From the NCBI RefSeq assembly GCF_002210345.1, contig NZ_MWQI01000001.1:744001-808000 (forward strand): a DNA stretch of 64,000 bases. Direction: 5' to 3'. The notes beneath the pieces were generated by a model. It made no database searches and was not told the DNA's origin. It saw nothing but the letters and a program-made list of their open reading frames with translations. The stretch is from Fibrobacter sp. UWB4 (lineage in GTDB: Bacteria > Fibrobacterota > Fibrobacteria > Fibrobacterales > Fibrobacteraceae). The translations under genes were made by a program, and so were the position numbers. Below are positions 55,838 to 64,000 of the stretch, piece by piece (position 1 is the stretch's first letter; every line of letters begins with the position of its first letter).

Positions 55838-56072
55838 AAGTAACCTCCACAGTTATTCCTTTTTCCGTTTCAACCCAACACGCCACCCATTTGTGGGATA
55901 GGTGACAATGATGAGTAGACGTTCCTGCCAATATTCCGTAATTTGGCCAATTTGTTCTGACGGGGCCGTTCATCCGTATGTCGTCAACAAGCAACGCCAG
56001 TTTTTCTTGTTGTTTTTGGGGCATTGCTGAAACAGCCCGAGAGACCCTTCTCGACATTAAAATATTGTACAT
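55797..56072 (-). CDS. RelE/HigB-type mRNA interferase toxin
   Basis: 91 residues. The sequence VSRAVSAMPQKQQEKLALLV, then NWPNYGILAGTSTHHCHLSH and VACWVETEKGITVEVTYAG, is typical of the HigB-like group (cytotoxic translational repressors), where the HxHL strand and the final basic strand line the active site. It is paired with the helix-turn-helix gene that overlaps its 3' end. An internal ATG at 56057 is an alternative start. No other toxin-antitoxin partner is nearby; the AT-rich HD-Hsp90 gene follows upstream. Confidence 0.8.
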   Translation of the reverse strand: MYNILMSRRVSRAVSAMPQKQQEKLALLVDDIRMNGPVRTNWPNYGILAGTSTHHCHLSHKWVACWVETEKGITVEVTYAGSRGSAPYAEH

Positions 56073-56121
56073 AATAAATATATATTACTTTTTATTACTC
56101 GTCAACCTCCGTATTACAAAA

Positions 56122-56154
56122 ATGGAACCGGTCACAATTTGCAACCTGGTTCCA
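56122..56154. repeat. Inverted repeat in the toxin-antitoxin upstream region
   Basis: TGGAACCGG and CCTGGTTCCA are separated by 13 bases. It lies between the toxin start and the HD-Hsp90 stop. It could be an operator or a weak terminator; no T tract follows. The rest of 56073-56303 shows nothing else. Confidence 0.5.
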
Positions 56155-56303
56155 TCAACAATCTTATGGGCTTTTCTTCACTTCCTTCATCATCAACTCC
56201 TTTGCGTTACAAGTAAAAAAAACGCAAGATTACTACACCATTAAATATACATTCCCATTTTGTTAGAAAATGTCAAAAGTTGTTTGGTAAAGAAGGAAAA
56301 TAT

Positions 56304-58898
56304 TTAATTGGGCGCTTCTTTCGGTGACTTTGTTATGACATAATCACATGCTTCAATGATTTCTTTTCCAGAAATGGTTCCGACAACTTCCTTAATTGGT
56401 TGATCAATGGTGCTTTCTTTCGTTATGAGATTGACGTCTTCTTGCCAAACTTCCGCACATGCTTTTGCTATAATAGTTGATAGAATCATGGTTTCTTTGT
56501 AAATCGGAAAATAATCATGTCGATTAAAAGTTCTTAACATCCTAAAATTGCTAGATCTCAGAATATAGGGAATGAAAGAGACACTCCAGAATGTATTGTC
56601 ACTATAAACAATATTGTGTTCTTCTAAAATGTCAGTCATTGTTTTTTGAAAAATAACATACTTGTTATAAGCTGTGGTATTGATTATTTGTTTTATATCG
56701 TTGTAATTGACTGGTTTGCCCTTATAGTATGCTACGTGTAAATTCTTTGTATTGGCACAAAAAGCATGTACTACAGATGCGATCTGGAAATCTGGATCAT
56801 CTTTTTCCCAAGATAGGTCTTCAGATAATATTTCTACTTGCTCCTCAATCCATTTTTTGAAATCACTTTCAGAAATACATGGGTATGCTCTATATCTATT
56901 TGCTTCATGACAGGTTGCCGTTAAAACGCCCATATAACGCCTTGTATTACCGGCGGCTATCCCCCCAACAGTTAAGAATCCATCAACGTTTGCATCAAGA
57001 CATCCTCTACCAAGGATGTCTCCTTTTTGATTTTTTACTAATCTTACCCTAGAACTGATTTCTTTTAAGTAAGCATCATTGATTTCTTTATCACCAAAGT
57101 GATAATATTTTCTTTTATTATTCGCGTGTATCCTTTTAAGAAAATCAAATGGATCCATTGTTTTCCAGTCATTTGCGCTTATAATCTTTTTTTTACTAGT
57201 CATGTTTGTTGTTAAGTATATATTACAATCCATGCATGAAAATAAACTTGCTATATAAGAATCTATAGGGACTTTTGTTTCTGCAAGTTCATCGCTTAAT
57301 TTTGAAGGATCCTTTAGGTGTACGCGTATTTTTGTACCCCCGTTTTTTATATATTCATTTTGTTCAGCCCGTCTTAATAAAGGCCTTGATTTAGATCCTG
57401 CTGTAAATTCAAGAACCCTAGTGTCTTCACGATGTTCATCATATCTTCGTGTGGTTACAGTAACCTTGTCTCCTAACATAAAAACAGAGTAAAAGCCTAT
57501 CCCAAAATGCCCTGTTGATTGAAAACCCGAATTTTCTAATCCAGGGAGTTCATCTCGCATTAAACTTGAATGCCAAAAAGAGGTCCCGAAATCAAGAAAA
57601 GGTCCTGCTAACACCTTTTCTGACATGCCAATTCCCGTGTCCTCAACTTCAATAAATGGTTCTTCTGAGCTTGTATCTATGGTAATGTTGATATCACCCC
57701 AAGATTCGTCCTCGTTATCCATTTTGCGACGTGCTCGAATTGCATCTGATGCGTTCTGAACCATTTCTCTTAAGGGAACGAGTTGGTTGTCGCCATATAG
57801 GGCTACACCACCTAACGATTGAACGAGGCTAGACACGTTTGTCACTTTCATTTGGATGTCAACAGGAGTCCATCCATCGACCTTAATATGTGTTGATAGA
57901 GCTTTCGGTGAATCAATATCTTTTACGCAATAGGCTCCTAAAGGTTCAATGTTTAATCTTGAAAATAGCAAGTCGACATCGCGGAGTTCTTGATTTATCA
58001 TTTTAAGCGTGTCGTGACACAACCACCAACTATCTCGTTCGGATTTTGAGAAAGCTGAATTTGATATGTAAACTAATTGACCTTTTTGAACTGAGGGATT
58101 GTGCAATTTAGAATGAAAATTCCAATGAAGACGAGATTGATTGTTTAATTTTTGCGTAAACCATAAAATATAGGGCGTTCTGTCGGCCGTAATGTGAATG
58201 GCGTCGGCGATTCTAAGAATGCAAGCCAATTTTAATGGACTCAATTTCCATTGTGACGGAAATCCAGACGGAGAAATCTCTTCATTAAGAGTCTCTTTTT
58301 CGATTTCATCCATGGCTAAACCATGGCTTGCTGCAATTTCTCCAATAGTACTTCCAAAAGATTCTCTCAAATCAGGATTTTCAATAAGATACGCGTACTC
58401 TTTTTTAAATCCCTTTTCAGCTTCGAAACGGAACAAGGGTAATTCCTTTGCATTTAGGGTGTGCTGTTTCCGAATAGTTTCTTCATCAGCTTTTCGTTGG
58501 GCTTCATCTTGTGCGTGTGTTTCCCTAATGAAATATGCGTAGGTATCTTTCCACAAATCGGTCTCCCTTAATGAAGAGTAATCATTATAAATAGCGGGAC
58601 TCATTCCTAAATCATGAAATAAAAAAGAACAGCCTAGAACATAAGCTTCAACAGGATTTATTTTAATTTCAGAATCTGTTAAAATGATGTCCGTCATTTG
58701 CCATAATGCGTCTGAATGCGATATATTATGTACGGTATATCCCGGAAATAAAGATGGTATTTTGCCAAGAAACTCTGCAATTCGCTCTCTTGTTTGGATA
58801 AAGGATGCTTGTAGTATATTGATTTTATCTTGGTTTGCATCATTAGTTAAACCAAGAGTTTCATTCCATAATTTTGATGTCTTATAGTCGTAATCCAT
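56304..58898 (-). CDS. HD-domain / Hsp90-like ATPase fusion protein
   Basis: 864 residues from the ATG at 58898 with AGAGG seven bases before it. Residues 55-300 form an HD metal-hydrolase domain: His57/His61 (HNISHSDALW), His95-Asp96 (FLFHDLG), a His at 192 and Asp232 (ILRIADAIHITADR). Residues about 360-560 form a GHKL ATPase closest to Hsp90: Glu378 and Asn382 (REMVQNASDAI), Asp420 (EDTGIGMS) and GHFGIGFYS at 463-471. The remaining 300 residues resemble Hsp90 middle segments in feel. Residues for metal and ATP binding are intact. It is AT-rich, sits alone next to a toxin-antitoxin pair, and has no client or operon partner. The role is unknown; a stress or anti-phage function is inference. 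Confidence 0.8.
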   Translation of the reverse strand: MDYDYKTSKLWNETLGLTNDANQDKINILQASFIQTRERIAEFLGKIPSLFPGYTVHNISHSDALWQMTDIILTDSEIKINPVEAYVLGCSFLFHDLGMSPAIYNDYSSLRETDLWKDTYAYFIRETHAQDEAQRKADEETIRKQHTLNAKELPLFRFEAEKGFKKEYAYLIENPDLRESFGSTIGEIAASHGLAMDEIEKETLNEEISPSGFPSQWKLSPLKLACILRIADAIHITADRTPYILWFTQKLNNQSRLHWNFHSKLHNPSVQKGQLVYISNSAFSKSERDSWWLCHDTLKMINQELRDVDLLFSRLNIEPLGAYCVKDIDSPKALSTHIKVDGWTPVDIQMKVTNVSSLVQSLGGVALYGDNQLVPLREMVQNASDAIRARRKMDNEDESWGDINITIDTSSEEPFIEVEDTGIGMSEKVLAGPFLDFGTSFWHSSLMRDELPGLENSGFQSTGHFGIGFYSVFMLGDKVTVTTRRYDEHREDTRVLEFTAGSKSRPLLRRAEQNEYIKNGGTKIRVHLKDPSKLSDELAETKVPIDSYIASLFSCMDCNIYLTTNMTSKKKIISANDWKTMDPFDFLKRIHANNKRKYYHFGDKEINDAYLKEISSRVRLVKNQKGDILGRGCLDANVDGFLTVGGIAAGNTRRYMGVLTATCHEANRYRAYPCISESDFKKWIEEQVEILSEDLSWEKDDPDFQIASVVHAFCANTKNLHVAYYKGKPVNYNDIKQIINTTAYNKYVIFQKTMTDILEEHNIVYSDNTFWSVSFIPYILRSSNFRMLRTFNRHDYFPIYKETMILSTIIAKACAEVWQEDVNLITKESTIDQPIKEVVGTISGKEIIEACDYVITKSPKEAPN

Positions 58899-58943
58899 GT
58901 AAGAACCTCTATGCAGGAGGATTTTTTTGATGGTAAAGTACAC

Positions 58944-59320
58944 CGTTAATTTACATTTAAAATATAGCCAAATTATTCATAATTATTTCCATGACAATTT
59001 GCAAATGAGTGGTGTTTTATCTATCCGTTGCTGGAGGTGGGGCCTGGTGTTTGTATATATATTCACTTTTGATATCGGATTTGATAATTAGGGGTTGTTT
59101 GCTGCTCTTTGATCGACTCAAAATCCCGAAAATGCGAAAAAGTGCTACCAAAAGCTGGAAAAAGTGTTTTTTGACATCATGCTTTCTATATAAATTAATT
59201 AGAATGAGGCGTTTTTGAGTCTTTGTAGCGTTGCCTGTGTTACCAAATTGGCCGAGAATGGCGTTTTGGTACCATAAAACCGGCAAAAATGGTCTGTCTG
59301 TTCTTTTTTAAGGCCGCGAA
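58944..59320. other. Long intergenic region without a supported gene
   Basis: Nearly 380 bases, AT-rich at the left. A stretch with AAAAAGTG twice (59136-59169) and GGTACCATAAAACC near 59268 shows short inverted repeats. Frames here are short and unlike proteins. Nothing further can be supported. Confidence 0.5.
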
Positions 59321-59350
59321 CTTCCTACTTCCTACTTCCTACTGTCTACT
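59321..59350. repeat. Heptamer array CTTCCTA upstream of lysS
   Basis: Three CTTCCTA units and one CTGTCTA unit. The orientation is inverse to the array at 60922 behind lysS. Confidence 0.85.
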
Positions 59351-59383
59351 AAAAAGCTATCTTTACCCCGTTCAAATTTAAGA

Positions 59384-59398
59384 CGTGATATATTCACG
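59384..59398. promoter_or_regulatory. Perfect palindrome before lysS
   Basis: CGTGATATATTCACG, a five-base inverted repeat around TATAT, ends just before the ACGAGGTAAT ribosome binding region of lysS. It could be an operator or a -10-containing site. Confidence 0.4.
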
Positions 59399-59410
59399 AG
59401 GTAATACAAT

Positions 59411-60916
59411 ATGGCAATGCAAGATATGAATGACCAGGTGATGGCTCGCTTGGCTAAGCTCGACAAGTTCAAGGAAATGGGTGTGGATGCTTATCCGCAC
59501 AAGTTTAACAGGACCCATGATTCCAAGGTTTTGAAGGAAAACAAGGAAGCCTTGATGGTGACCAAGGAACCGGTTGCATTTGCCGGCCGCGTTGTGCGTT
59601 TCAATCGCAAGGGTAAAATGTGCTTTATGCACCTCAAGGACCGCTATGGCCGCTTGCAGGTTGTGGTTGCCCGTGACGAAGTGGGCGAAGAAAACTACGA
59701 AATCGTGAAGATGACCGACCTCGGTGACTTCATCGGTGTGAACGGTACGATGTTCGAAACGCAGAGCGGTGAATACTCTGTGCGTGCCGAAAAGGTCACG
59801 ATGCTTTCGAAGGCTGTGCGCCCGCTCCCGGTCGCCAAGGAAAAGGTTGACGAAAACGGCAACAAGGTCGTGTTCAACGAATTTGCCGACGTGGATACCC
59901 GCTACCGCCAGCGCTATATCGACATGGCCTTGAACGATGACGTGAAGGAAGTCTTCATCAAGCGTTCCAAGATCATGCAGGCTATCCGTGAATACCTCAT
60001 CGAAAAGGGATTCATCGAAGTTGAAACCCCGACGCTGCAGCCGATTTACGGTGGTGCAAACGCTCGTCCGTTTACGACGCACCACAACGCTTGCGACATG
60101 ACGCTTTACTTGCGTGTTGCTCCGGAACTTTACCTCAAGCGCTGCATCATCGGCGGTATGGAAAAGGTTTTCGAGTTCTGCAAGAACTTCCGCAACGAAG
60201 GTATGGACCGTACGCATAGCCCGGAATTCACTGGCCTCGAATTTTACGAAGCCTACGCCGACTACAACGACATGATGGTCCACTTCGAAAACATTTACGA
60301 ACGCGCCTGCATTGCCGCTAACGGTACGACCAAGATCAACTACCAGGGCAAGGAAATCGACTTCAAGGCTCCGTGGCCGCGTTACAGCATGATCGAAGCC
60401 ATTGAAAAGTTCGGTGGCATTAAGGTCAACGACATGAGCGACGACGAAATCAAGGCCAAGATGGAAGAACTCGGCGGTCACCTCGATGGTGAATTTACTC
60501 GTGGCCGTGGCATCTTGGAACTCTTCGATCTCACGGTGGAAGGCAAGCTCATCCAGCCGACGATCATCAAGGATATGCCGACCGAAAGCACGCCGCTCTG
60601 CAAGAAGCACCGCACGATTGCAGGCCTCATCGAACAGTTCGAACCGTATGCCAACGGCTGGGAACTCGGTAACGCTTATACCGAACTTAACGACCCGATC
60701 CGCCAGCGCGAACTCTTGGAAGACCAGGTGCGTCGTGGCCGTGGTGGTGAAGGTGAAACCCACCCGATGGACGAAAACTTCATGCATGCTGTGGAAAGCG
60801 GTCTTCCGCCGACGGGCGGCGTGGGCTTTGGCATCGACCGCATGGTTATGCTCCTCACGAACCAGCAGACCATCCGCGACGTGCAGCTCTTCCCGCTCAT
60901 GAAGCCGGAAGTTTAG
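59411..60916 (+). CDS. lysS: Lysyl-tRNA synthetase, class II
   Basis: 501 residues. An OB-fold anticodon-binding domain (about 55-165, GRVVRFNRKGKMCFMHLKDR) precedes the class II core: motif 2 FRNEGMDRTHSPEFTGLEFY near 265 and motif 3 PTGGVGFGIDRMVMLLTNQQ near 475. It charges tRNA-Lys, a copy of which lies at 28490. GAGGT precedes the ATG. The gene is bracketed by inverse heptamer arrays (59321-59350 and 60922-60954). Confidence 0.97.
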   Translation: MAMQDMNDQVMARLAKLDKFKEMGVDAYPHKFNRTHDSKVLKENKEALMVTKEPVAFAGRVVRFNRKGKMCFMHLKDRYGRLQVVVARDEVGEENYEIVKMTDLGDFIGVNGTMFETQSGEYSVRAEKVTMLSKAVRPLPVAKEKVDENGNKVVFNEFADVDTRYRQRYIDMALNDDVKEVFIKRSKIMQAIREYLIEKGFIEVETPTLQPIYGGANARPFTTHHNACDMTLYLRVAPELYLKRCIIGGMEKVFEFCKNFRNEGMDRTHSPEFTGLEFYEAYADYNDMMVHFENIYERACIAANGTTKINYQGKEIDFKAPWPRYSMIEAIEKFGGIKVNDMSDDEIKAKMEELGGHLDGEFTRGRGILELFDLTVEGKLIQPTIIKDMPTESTPLCKKHRTIAGLIEQFEPYANGWELGNAYTELNDPIRQRELLEDQVRRGRGGEGETHPMDENFMHAVESGLPPTGGVGFGIDRMVMLLTNQQTIRDVQLFPLMKPEV

Positions 60917-60921
60917 CTTCG

Positions 60922-60954
60922 CAGTAGACAGTAGACGGTAGGAAGTAGACAGTA
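60922..60954. repeat. Heptamer array GTAGACA/GTAGGAA left of the S23 gene
   Basis: Reads GTAGACA GTAGACG GTAGGAA GTAGACA. It begins six bases behind the lysS stop, after GCTTCGC. Its inverse partner lies at 61346-61380 on the other side of the four-helix-bundle gene. Confidence 0.85.
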
Positions 60955-60972
60955 AATTGCAGGAGCAAGATT

Positions 60973-61344
60973 ATGACTCAAGGATATCGAGATTTCGTTG
61001 TTTGGCAACAAGCAATGGATGTCGCTGTTGAAACCTATCGTCTAACAAGTTCTTTTCCAAAAGAAGAAATGTTTGGTTTGACGTCTCAAATGCGCCGTGC
61101 CGCAGTCTCTATTGCTAGTAATATTGCTGAAGGTGAAGGTCGTAAATCAAAAAATGAGTTTTCTCATTTTCTTGGAATTGCTCTTGGTTCAAAATCTGAA
61201 TTGGAAACGCAACTTATATTAAGTGAACGAGTCAATTTGTTAAAAACAACAGATACGGAACCTATAAAAAAGTCCCTTGATGATATTGGTAAAATGCTAA
61301 CGGCTCTAAGGAGAAAAATCGGAAGTCAGAAAAATCTGGAGTAG
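60973..61344 (+). CDS. Four-helix-bundle protein (S23 / 23S-intervening-sequence family)
   Basis: 123 residues. The pattern FVVWQQAMDVAVETYRLTSS, FPKEEMFGLTSQMRRAAVSI and ASNIAEGEGRKSKNEFSHFL is diagnostic of PF05635, first found inside 23S rRNA intervening sequences and related to the Avd proteins of diversity-generating retroelements. The family folds as a pentameric four-helix bundle with a basic, nucleic-acid-binding surface. Here it stands alone between lysS and lolC, with no rRNA or reverse transcriptase nearby. AGGAGCAAG precedes the ATG. Inverse heptamer arrays flank it on both sides, which makes it look like cargo or helper of a small mobile unit. Its function is not established. Confidence 0.93.
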   Translation: MTQGYRDFVVWQQAMDVAVETYRLTSSFPKEEMFGLTSQMRRAAVSIASNIAEGEGRKSKNEFSHFLGIALGSKSELETQLILSERVNLLKTTDTEPIKKSLDDIGKMLTALRRKIGSQKNLE

Positions 61345-61345
61345 G

Positions 61346-61380
61346 TCTTCCTACTTCCTACTTCCTACTTCCTACTTCCT
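61346..61380. repeat. Heptamer array CTTCCTA right of the S23 gene
   Basis: Five near-perfect CTTCCTA units from two bases after the S23 stop to the base before the lolC ATG. It replaces the lolC ribosome binding site. Confidence 0.9.
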
Positions 61381-62628
61381 ATGAACAAACTCGAACTTCT
61401 CATTGCTTGGCGTTACTTGGGGGCTCAACGTAAGAGTCTCTTCGTTTCGCTTATTGGTATTTTCAGTATGCTCGGCGTTTCCATTGGCGTGTTTGCGCTG
61501 GTGGTGGCGCTTGCGGCGGTCAACGGTTTCGAAGAAGAGGTCACGGCCCAGATGATTGGGAAAGATGCTCACTTTGAACTGATGGCGTACAATGGCAATC
61601 CGATTGGTCCGTACGATAGCTTGACTAAAGAGGTTCATGCTCGTGTGCCTGACGTTGTCGCTTCGTCGCCATTTATCGTTTACAAGGTGGGCATCAGCTC
61701 CAAGAAGGTGAACGACGGCATTGTCATTTACGGCATTGATCCGGCTACGGCCAAGGGAGTGACGGACATCCACAAGTACATCAAGTGGGGAAGTTACTCT
61801 GTCGATAGTTTGGAAGATATGAGCGGCAAGCTCCGTCCGGGAATTATTCTCGGGACTGGACTTGCGGCGCGCTTGCGCGTTGTCGTTGGTGACAAACTCG
61901 TGTTGCAGACGTTCCAGAGTCCGGACGAGGCGATGAGTTCGGGCGGCCCGAAGATGATGATGTGTGTGGTGAGTGGCATCTTCGAGACGGGCACTTACGA
62001 ATATGATGGTAACCTTGCGTATGTCGGCATTTCGGATTTGCAGAAACTGCTTGGCATGGGGAACACCGTGACTGGCATCCAGTTCCGCATCAAGGATCAC
62101 TGGAAAGCAGGCGAGGCGGTCGATAGCATGGCGACTTGGCTCTCTTATCCGTACTACGGAATGGATTGGAAGTCCAAGAACATCACGCTCCTCAAGTGGA
62201 TGAATTATGAAAAGTTCATTGTGGCGGCGGTGATTTGCCTGATCATTCTCGTGGCGGCGTTCAACATCATCAGTTCGCTTATCATGGTCGTGATCGACAA
62301 GACAAAGGAAATCGGCATCTTGCGCAGTATGGGCTTTAGCAAGGCGGGCGTCATGCGCGTGTTCATGCTGATGGGCAGTTTCATTGGCGTGGGCGGTACC
62401 GTTGTGGGAGGGACTATTGGTCTTGTGCTTTGCAAGTTGCAGGAGGCCTACCACTTCATTAAGCTTCCGGGCGATGTGTACGTGATTCCGTATTTCCCGA
62501 TTTCGGTGCATGCGATTGACGTGATTTTGATTTTTGTGATTGGTATTGTTTTGTGCGTGTCCGCGACGCTTTTGCCGGCATGGAAGGCAAGCCGTTTGGA
62601 TCCTGTGGGGGCGATTAGACATGAGTAG
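61381..62628 (+). CDS. lolC: LolC/LolE-family lipoprotein-release ABC permease
   Basis: 415 residues. The first helix (SLFVSLIGIFSMLGVSIGVF, residues 19-38), a periplasmic domain (about 45-270) and three C-terminal helices in an FtsX domain (about 280-405, INILVAAFNIISSLIMVVID-like order, GVGGTVVGGTIGLVLCKL) match LolC/LolE. Only one permease gene is present, so the transporter may use it as a homodimer (LolF-like). With the LolD-type ATPase that overlaps its end it should extract outer-membrane lipoproteins, of which several are encoded in this window. A CTTCCTA array ends directly at the ATG. Confidence 0.9.
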   Translation: MNKLELLIAWRYLGAQRKSLFVSLIGIFSMLGVSIGVFALVVALAAVNGFEEEVTAQMIGKDAHFELMAYNGNPIGPYDSLTKEVHARVPDVVASSPFIVYKVGISSKKVNDGIVIYGIDPATAKGVTDIHKYIKWGSYSVDSLEDMSGKLRPGIILGTGLAARLRVVVGDKLVLQTFQSPDEAMSSGGPKMMMCVVSGIFETGTYEYDGNLAYVGISDLQKLLGMGNTVTGIQFRIKDHWKAGEAVDSMATWLSYPYYGMDWKSKNITLLKWMNYEKFIVAAVICLIILVAAFNIISSLIMVVIDKTKEIGILRSMGFSKAGVMRVFMLMGSFIGVGGTVVGGTIGLVLCKLQEAYHFIKLPGDVYVIPYFPISVHAIDVILIFVIGIVLCVSATLLPAWKASRLDPVGAIRHE

Positions 62629-63301
62629 TTTATTGCAAACTGTTGACCTTCGCAGGGTTTTCTCCGAGACGGGTGAAGAACTTGAAATCCTTAAGGGCGT
62701 GAACTTCTCGATGGACGCGGGCGAGCTTGTGGCGCTCACGGGTTCGTCGGGTTCCGGTAAATCGACTTTCTTGAATTTGGTTGGAATGCTCGATACGCCG
62801 ACTTCGGGCGAAATTTTGTTTAAGGGAAAGCCGCTTAGTAAGTTCAATAGCGAAGAGCGCGATATGTACCACCGTTCGCATGTGGGATTTGTTTTCCAGT
62901 TCCATCATTTGCTCACTGAATTTACGGCGCTCGAAAATGTCTGTGTGCCGGGCCGCATTCTCGGGACTCCCGAAAAGGAATGCCGTGAACGCGCCGAGAT
63001 GCTCTTGGAAACGGTTGGCCTCAAGGAACGCCTCAAGCATTTGCCGCGTGAACTTTCGGGCGGTGAACGCCAGCGAATTGCAATTGCGCGCGCTCTCATG
63101 AACAATCCGTCGCTTGTATTCGCGGACGAGCCGAGTGGCAACCTGGACGAGGCAAATTCGATGAAATTGAACGAACTCTTTGGTGAACTCAACGAAAAGT
63201 TCCATCAGGCGTTCTTGATTGTGACGCACGATGAAAAGCTTGCGCAGTTTGCCAAACGTCGTGTGATTATGCATAATGGCGTTATTCAGAATGCGGAGTA
63301 G
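62621..63301 (+). CDS. lolD: LolD-type lipoprotein-release ABC ATPase
   Basis: 226 residues from the ATG at 62621, which overlaps the permease stop by eight bases (ATGAGTAG). Walker A is GSSGSGKST near residue 42, the Q-loop is VFQFHHLL, the signature is LSGGERQRIAIARAL near 147 and Walker B is LVFADEPSGNLDE near 166. The GNLDE ending is typical of the MacB/LolD subfamily. It supplies energy to the LolC-like permease on the inner membrane. Confidence 0.95.
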   Translation: MSSLLQTVDLRRVFSETGEELEILKGVNFSMDAGELVALTGSSGSGKSTFLNLVGMLDTPTSGEILFKGKPLSKFNSEERDMYHRSHVGFVFQFHHLLTEFTALENVCVPGRILGTPEKECRERAEMLLETVGLKERLKHLPRELSGGERQRIAIARALMNNPSLVFADEPSGNLDEANSMKLNELFGELNEKFHQAFLIVTHDEKLAQFAKRRVIMHNGVIQNAE

Positions 63302-63315
63302 GCGGAAGGTAATTT

Positions 63316-64000
63316 ATGGCAGATATCAACGGTATTTTTTCAGCTAAGGCAAAAGCCGCGCTTCAGGCGGCACGAATTGCGGCCCGTAATCTAGGGAGCG
63401 ATAGCGTTACAGTTGAACATTTATTATTTGGTTTAGTTCGCGAAGATTCGGGCTTTGCTTCTGAAACATTGAAAGCCTTGAAGGTGAATCTGACGGATTT
63501 GAGCGAAACGATCCAACGTGCGCTTAGCACAAGTGGCGGTCTGATGACTGTTGGAGGGGATGCTCATGGCGGCCTTCTGACTTTTACTCCACAGTGCAAG
63601 GCGGTTCTTTACAATGCTGCCAAGATTGCAAAAGAGGAAGGTGTTCAGTTTATTGGTCCTGAACATTTGATGCTTGCCATTTTGCAACAGACTGATTCTC
63701 CGGCTGCGGCAACGCTTTCGACGTACAACGTGACGTTTGAAAACTATCAGGAAATGCTGATGCAAATAAAGCATCAGGCTGATGGTCAGCCGATGGATGA
63801 GGGTCAGCCTGAAGAGGAACCTCGTGAGCGTTATACGCAGACGCGTCAGGCATCTCCGCAGTCCCGCTCCAAGACGCCGATTCTCGAACATTTCGGTCGT
63901 GACCTCACGGCAATGGCTCGCGCAGGCAAGCTCGACCCGATTATTGGTCGTGAAGAAGAAATTGAACGTTTGATCCAGATTCTTTGCCGTCGTAAAAAGA
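63316..64000 (+). CDS. clpC: ClpC-type AAA+ unfoldase, N-terminal part (partial)
   Basis: 228 codons before the window ends. Two Clp_N repeats are seen: [20 protein letters not shown] with [11 protein letters not shown] (residues 8-42) and [20 protein letters not shown] with [11 protein letters not shown] (near 90-125). A linker rich in Gln, Glu and Arg leads to [20 protein letters not shown] and [15 protein letters not shown], the start of the first AAA+ domain. ClpC unfolds proteins for ClpP, while ClpB disaggregates; the short linker favours ClpC. GGAAGGT precedes the ATG at 63316. Confidence 0.9.
   Translation, partial: MADINGIFSAKAKAALQAARIAARNLGSDSVTVEHLLFGLVREDSGFASETLKALKVNLTDLSETIQRALSTSGGLMTVGGDAHGGLLTFTPQCKAVLYNAAKIAKEEGVQFIGPEHLMLAILQQTDSPAAATLSTYNVTFENYQEMLMQIKHQADGQPMDEGQPEEEPRERYTQTRQASPQSRSKTPILEHFGRDLTAMARAGKLDPIIGREEEIERLIQILCRRKK

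Noticed and set aside
59009-59286. Short open frames on both strands between the HD-Hsp90 gene and lysS
   Set aside because: Neither has a ribosome binding site, codon bias or family resemblance; composition looks non-coding.

Overview
The window looks like chromosome from a member of the Fibrobacterota, most likely Fibrobacter. This is an inference from a Bacteroidetes-type iron superoxide dismutase, a PorV/UPF0164-like outer-membrane protein, many small lipoproteins, a moderate-GC core with AT-rich islands, and dense short intergenic repeats. No rRNA or marker gene was available to prove it. One tRNA (Lys, anticodon TTT) is present; there is no rRNA, CRISPR array or complete insertion sequence.

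Region 1 (1-14.5 kb) is a surface-polysaccharide locus read left to right: the tail of an unknown gene, a pyruvyl transferase, a GT-D type glycosyltransferase, two acyltransferase-3 proteins (one broken by two compensating homopolymer shifts), a Wzy-like polymerase, several GT2/GT4 glycosyltransferases, hexapeptide acetyltransferases (one a remnant), then a WecG/TagA-type transferase and a Wzc-like tyrosine kinase. The first 9.7 kb are clearly AT-rich and contain three gene remnants, as expected for a recombining antigen locus. A decayed PD-(D/E)XK transposase-family gene lies at 11.1-11.5 kb.

Region 2 (14.5-28.4 kb) is mostly housekeeping: MntP exporter, an orphan NrfD-like membrane protein, a c-di-GMP phosphodiesterase with a degenerate GGDEF domain, a fused SpmA-SpmB protein, a YfcE-like phosphodiesterase, a large TPR/transglutaminase lipoprotein, gapA, and a PorV-like protein. 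Region 3 (28.5-34.5 kb) has tRNA-Lys and a second polysaccharide group (DegT aminotransferase, Wzx flippase, GT2 enzymes, a fucosyltransferase-like protein). Region 4 (34.6-46 kb) has paralogous membrane-anchored proteins, superoxide dismutase, an endolysin-like amidase, an L,D-transpeptidase operon, a hicAB module, two tiny antitoxin-like genes, leuCD, and a two-gene M23 peptidase unit. Region 5 (46.3-52.8 kb) is one gene for a 2137-residue secreted protein of about 20 tandem cadherin/Ig-like repeats. Region 6 (52.9-64 kb) has a family-6 type DNA glycosylase, prfC, a RelE/HigB-type toxin-antitoxin pair, a striking AT-rich HD-Hsp90 fusion protein, lysS, a four-helix-bundle (S23) gene, lolC/lolD-type genes and the start of clpC.

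Two observations stand out. First, many intergenic spaces carry arrays with a 7-bp period in four sequence flavours. They often sit in inverted pairs around a small GC-rich hairpin and repeatedly abut start codons or supply stop codons. One inverted pair encloses the S23 four-helix-bundle gene, so I propose these are one family of small mobile elements. Second, the AT-rich HD-Hsp90 ATPase next to a toxin-antitoxin pair is a good candidate for an uncharacterised stress or anti-phage protein.
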